From Planctomycetota bacterium (GTDB lineage: Bacteria; Planctomycetota; B15-G4), in contig JAJDEO010000048.1 of the NCBI GenBank assembly GCA_029259745.1, positions 124,001-188,000 of the forward strand: a DNA stretch of 64,000 bases. The letters are read 5' to 3'. Position numbers and translations under genes: made by a program. This document shows, piece after piece, positions 61,608 to 64,000 of the stretch (position 1 is its first letter; every line of letters begins with the position of its first letter). The notes beneath the pieces were generated by a model. It did not search any database. It worked only from the letters and a program-made list of their open reading frames with translations, and was not told the origin of the DNA.

Positions 61608-61793
61608 GGGAGCGATCCACTCCAGTACGGTGTCGGACTCAGCAACGTAATGAGCCGAGCGGAATCCCCTAGGTTAGCGGGCGCCGGTTCCCCGGAAAAC
61701 CCCGAATCCAAAATGCCTGGATCCGTGCAGCATCGCGCGCTCCGGGCCGGGGAAGGGAGAGAGTCCCGTCGCGAACCGCGTCACCCGCGTGTA

Positions 61794-64000
61794 TCAGCTC
61801 GTCGTGGCGCCGTCGGGCGTCTGCCGGTCGAGCACCGACTCGAGCACGCCGAGGACGTCGTCGTGGGCTCCACCCCGCCCCTGGGCGAAGGTGGGGTTGC
61901 CGCCTCCCTTGCCACCGAAGGCCGCGGCAAGCTCGTCGACCATGGTCTTGGCGGACAAACCTCGGGCCACGCCCGCTTTGGAGAGGGCGACGATGTAGCT
62001 CGTCGTCTCGTCCTCGGGGATCGCCAGCACGACGATGTCGGCCTGGCGCTTGGCGTAGTCGCCGGCGATCTCGCGCAGCATCTTCACGGGCAGCCCTTCG
62101 AGCGTCCCGACCACGGCCCGCAGGCCGTGCCAGTCGCGGATCGACGAGGCCAGGTTCGCCTCTGCCATCTGGGCGCGAGCGGCCGCGAGTTCCTTGCGCA
62201 GCGACTTCACCTCGGCCTGGGTGGCGTCGATGCGTTCCTCGAGTCGGTCGGGCGAACTCTTGAAGAGCGCCGCCGAGCGACTCAGCACGCCTTCCTCGTG
62301 GCGCAGGTGATCGATGACACCGAGGCCTGTTCGCGCCTCGATGCGGCGAATGCCCGCCGCCACCGAACCTTCCGAGAGGATCTTGAGCAGGCCGATATCG
62401 CCCGAGCGCCCGACGTGCGTGCCGCCGCAGAACTCGACGCTGTCGCCGCCAGGTGCACCGGCTCCGGGAACCCGCACGACGCGCACGCGATCGCCGTACT
62501 TCTCGCCGAAGAGCGCGATCGCCCCCTGCTCGCGCGCCTCGCCGAGCGACATCTCCGCAGCGGCGACGTCGCGATTCGCGAGCGTCCAGCGATTGACGAT
62601 GTCCTCGACCTCCGCGATCTCTTCGTCCGTCATGCCACGTGGGAAGCGGAAGTCGAACCGTAGACGGTCGGGGGTCACGAGCGAACCCGCCTGGGCGACC
62701 TCGTCGCCGAGGACCGCGCGGAGTGCATTGTGGAGCAGGTGCGTTCCGGTGTGGTTGCGCGCCGTGGCGCTGCGCCGCGTGTCGTCGACGACCGCATGGA
62801 CCGGCCCGGCCACGGGCGTGCCCTCGGTGACGAAGCCACGGTGGAGCGAGATGCCGCGCAGGGCGATCGTGTCGTCGATCTCGATCGTGAAGCCATCGCC
62901 CCGCAGCGTCCCGGCGTCGCCCACCTGACCGCCGCCCTCGGCGTAGAACGGCGTGCGGTCGAGCACCACGATCACGGCCTGGGCATCACCCTCGCCATCG
63001 GTCTCGTCATCGGTCTCGTCATCGTCGACGATCGCGAGGATCGTGGTGTCGAGCGCGACGGTGTCGCGCACGAACTCCGTTTCAGGGAGCTTCTCTGCGA
63101 CCTTGCCGAGCGGCCCTTCGTCGAAGATGGAGTCGGAGATCTTGCTCGACTCCTTGGAGCGTCGGCGCTGCTCGGCCATGAGACCGCGATAGCCCTCTTC
63201 GTCGACGCCGAGGCCGTGCTCGTCGAGCAGCATCTTCTGCAGATCGAGGGGCAGACCGAAGGTGTCGTAAAGCAGGAACGCGTCCTTGGCGCCGAGATCA
63301 CTTCCCTGCGACTCGCGGATCGCGTCCGCCATGCCGTGAAGCTTCTGGCTCGCGCTGAGGAACGAGCTCGCGAATTTCTCTTCCTCGAGTGCGATCGCTG
63401 ACGTGATCACCGACTGGGCGTCGCGAAGCTCGGGCCAGGCCCCGGACATCTCGTCGATGATGCGCGCCGACAGCTCGGTCAGCCACGGCTGACGGAGGTC
63501 GCCGCCGAGGATATGACGATCGATCATCGCGCGGCGCAACACCTTGCGGACGACGTAGCCCTGCTTGACGTTGCTCGGACGCACGCCGTCGCTGACGCAG
63601 AACGTCGCGGCGCGGACGTGGTCGACGATGCGCCGCACGCGCTCGCCCTCGAGCGTTCCAAACTCCGTCGAGCGGCCGACGTGCTCATGCACGGCGTCGA
63701 CGAGCGGCGTGAACAGCGACGACTCGAAGTTCGACGGAAGCACCACGCCACGCTCGAGCGACTCGAGCACGCGCACCGTGCGCTCGAAACCCATGCCGGT
63801 GTCGATGTTCTTCTGCGGCAGCGGGACGAGCTCGCCGCCATCGCGGCGCTCGAACTGCGTGAAGACGAGGTTCCAGATCTCCGCGAAGCGACGCCCATCT
63901 TCGGCCGGACCACCGGGCGGAATCACGCCCTCTTCGGGGTGCCAGTCGAAGTAGATCTCCGAGCACGGCCCGCAAATGCCGTTGGGGCCCTTGCTCGGCG
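61794..64000 (-). CDS. alaS: Alanyl-tRNA synthetase (5' end outside window)
   Basis: The last 735 residues are present; the frame is open to the right edge. The aminoacylation domain shows GICGPCSEIYFDW, IWNLVFTQFERRDGGELVPLPQKNIDTGMGFER. The editing domain shows the zinc site NHTGTHLLHNALRAVLG, and CGGTHVGRSGDIG. The C-terminal DHHA1-like part ends GGKGGGNPTFAQGRGG. It charges tRNA-Ala and clears mischarged Ser/Gly. An acidic insert (DDDETDDETDGEGD, near bases 62985-63030) is not typical. It is upstream of rpmF on the same strand, separated by 186 bp. Confidence 0.96.
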   Translation of the reverse strand, partial: PSKGPNGICGPCSEIYFDWHPEEGVIPPGGPAEDGRRFAEIWNLVFTQFERRDGGELVPLPQKNIDTGMGFERTVRVLESLERGVVLPSNFESSLFTPLVDAVHEHVGRSTEFGTLEGERVRRIVDHVRAATFCVSDGVRPSNVKQGYVVRKVLRRAMIDRHILGGDLRQPWLTELSARIIDEMSGAWPELRDAQSVITSAIALEEEKFASSFLSASQKLHGMADAIRESQGSDLGAKDAFLLYDTFGLPLDLQKMLLDEHGLGVDEEGYRGLMAEQRRRSKESSKISDSIFDEGPLGKVAEKLPETEFVRDTVALDTTILAIVDDDETDDETDGEGDAQAVIVVLDRTPFYAEGGGQVGDAGTLRGDGFTIEIDDTIALRGISLHRGFVTEGTPVAGPVHAVVDDTRRSATARNHTGTHLLHNALRAVLGDEVAQAGSLVTPDRLRFDFRFPRGMTDEEIAEVEDIVNRWTLANRDVAAAEMSLGEAREQGAIALFGEKYGDRVRVVRVPGAGAPGGDSVEFCGGTHVGRSGDIGLLKILSEGSVAAGIRRIEARTGLGVIDHLRHEEGVLSRSAALFKSSPDRLEERIDATQAEVKSLRKELAAARAQMAEANLASSIRDWHGLRAVVGTLEGLPVKMLREIAGDYAKRQADIVVLAIPEDETTSYIVALSKAGVARGLSAKTMVDELAAAFGGKGGGNPTFAQGRGGAHDDVLGVLESVLDRQTPDGATTS

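Overview
The window is a 64 kb piece of a GC-rich bacterial chromosome. It very probably comes from a planctomycete (Planctomycetota) of a poorly characterised, marine-type lineage. Four things point that way: many large secreted proteins of unknown function, a multi-haem cytochrome lipoprotein, a PTPS-III-like pterin enzyme, and a secretin-like protein encoded next to an ECF sigma/anti-sigma pair. This assignment rests on gene content, not on a marker-gene comparison. Both edges cut genes: the left edge lies inside a multi-module amidohydrolase gene and the right edge inside alaS.

Layout. 0-16 kb: amidohydrolase, bacilliredoxin, YqgE/AlgH protein, a 947-residue secreted coiled-coil protein, an Old Yellow Enzyme relative, arginase, a dicarboxylate/amino-acid:cation symporter with an inserted PDZ-like domain, a zinc ribbon followed by decayed GntR and membrane-protein remnants, a minus-strand OsmC / pyroglutamyl-peptidase / PTPS run, and a secreted DUF1028 protein. 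16-28 kb: PilT-like ATPase, DUF2270 membrane protein, a membrane GGDEF enzyme, prolyl oligopeptidase plus SDR, and a three-gene ECF sigma / HEAT-type anti-sigma / secretin-like operon. 28-45 kb: PHP-domain lipoprotein, CutA, aspartase, TetR regulator, thioredoxin-like protein, RsmJ, membrane protein plus CvpA with a nearby 62-bp duplication, tetrahaem cytochrome/nucleotidase-like lipoprotein, NatAB-type ABC exporter, a repetitive basic secreted protein, and a sulfatase-like lipoprotein.

45.8-48.1 kb is the clearest accessory region. An intact tRNA-Val gene and a 50-bp copy of its 3' part bracket about 1.8 kb of visibly AT-richer DNA. That DNA carries one complete pentapeptide-repeat/TIR gene and a truncated relative of its start. 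Perfect 12-bp inverted repeats lie near both ends. No integrase lies inside, so this looks like a small, non-autonomous tRNA-targeted cargo island.

48-64 kb returns to chromosomal genes: secreted planctomycete-type proteins, an extracellular endonuclease/exonuclease/phosphatase, tRNA-Leu, dapB and ddl (lysine/cell wall), a UDP-sugar pyrophosphorylase, and the lipid cluster rpmF-plsX-fabH-fabD-fabG-acpP-fabF read leftwards. The lipid genes are tightly packed, with 4-bp overlaps at plsX/fabH and fabD/fabG, and end in a hairpin. alaS closes the window.
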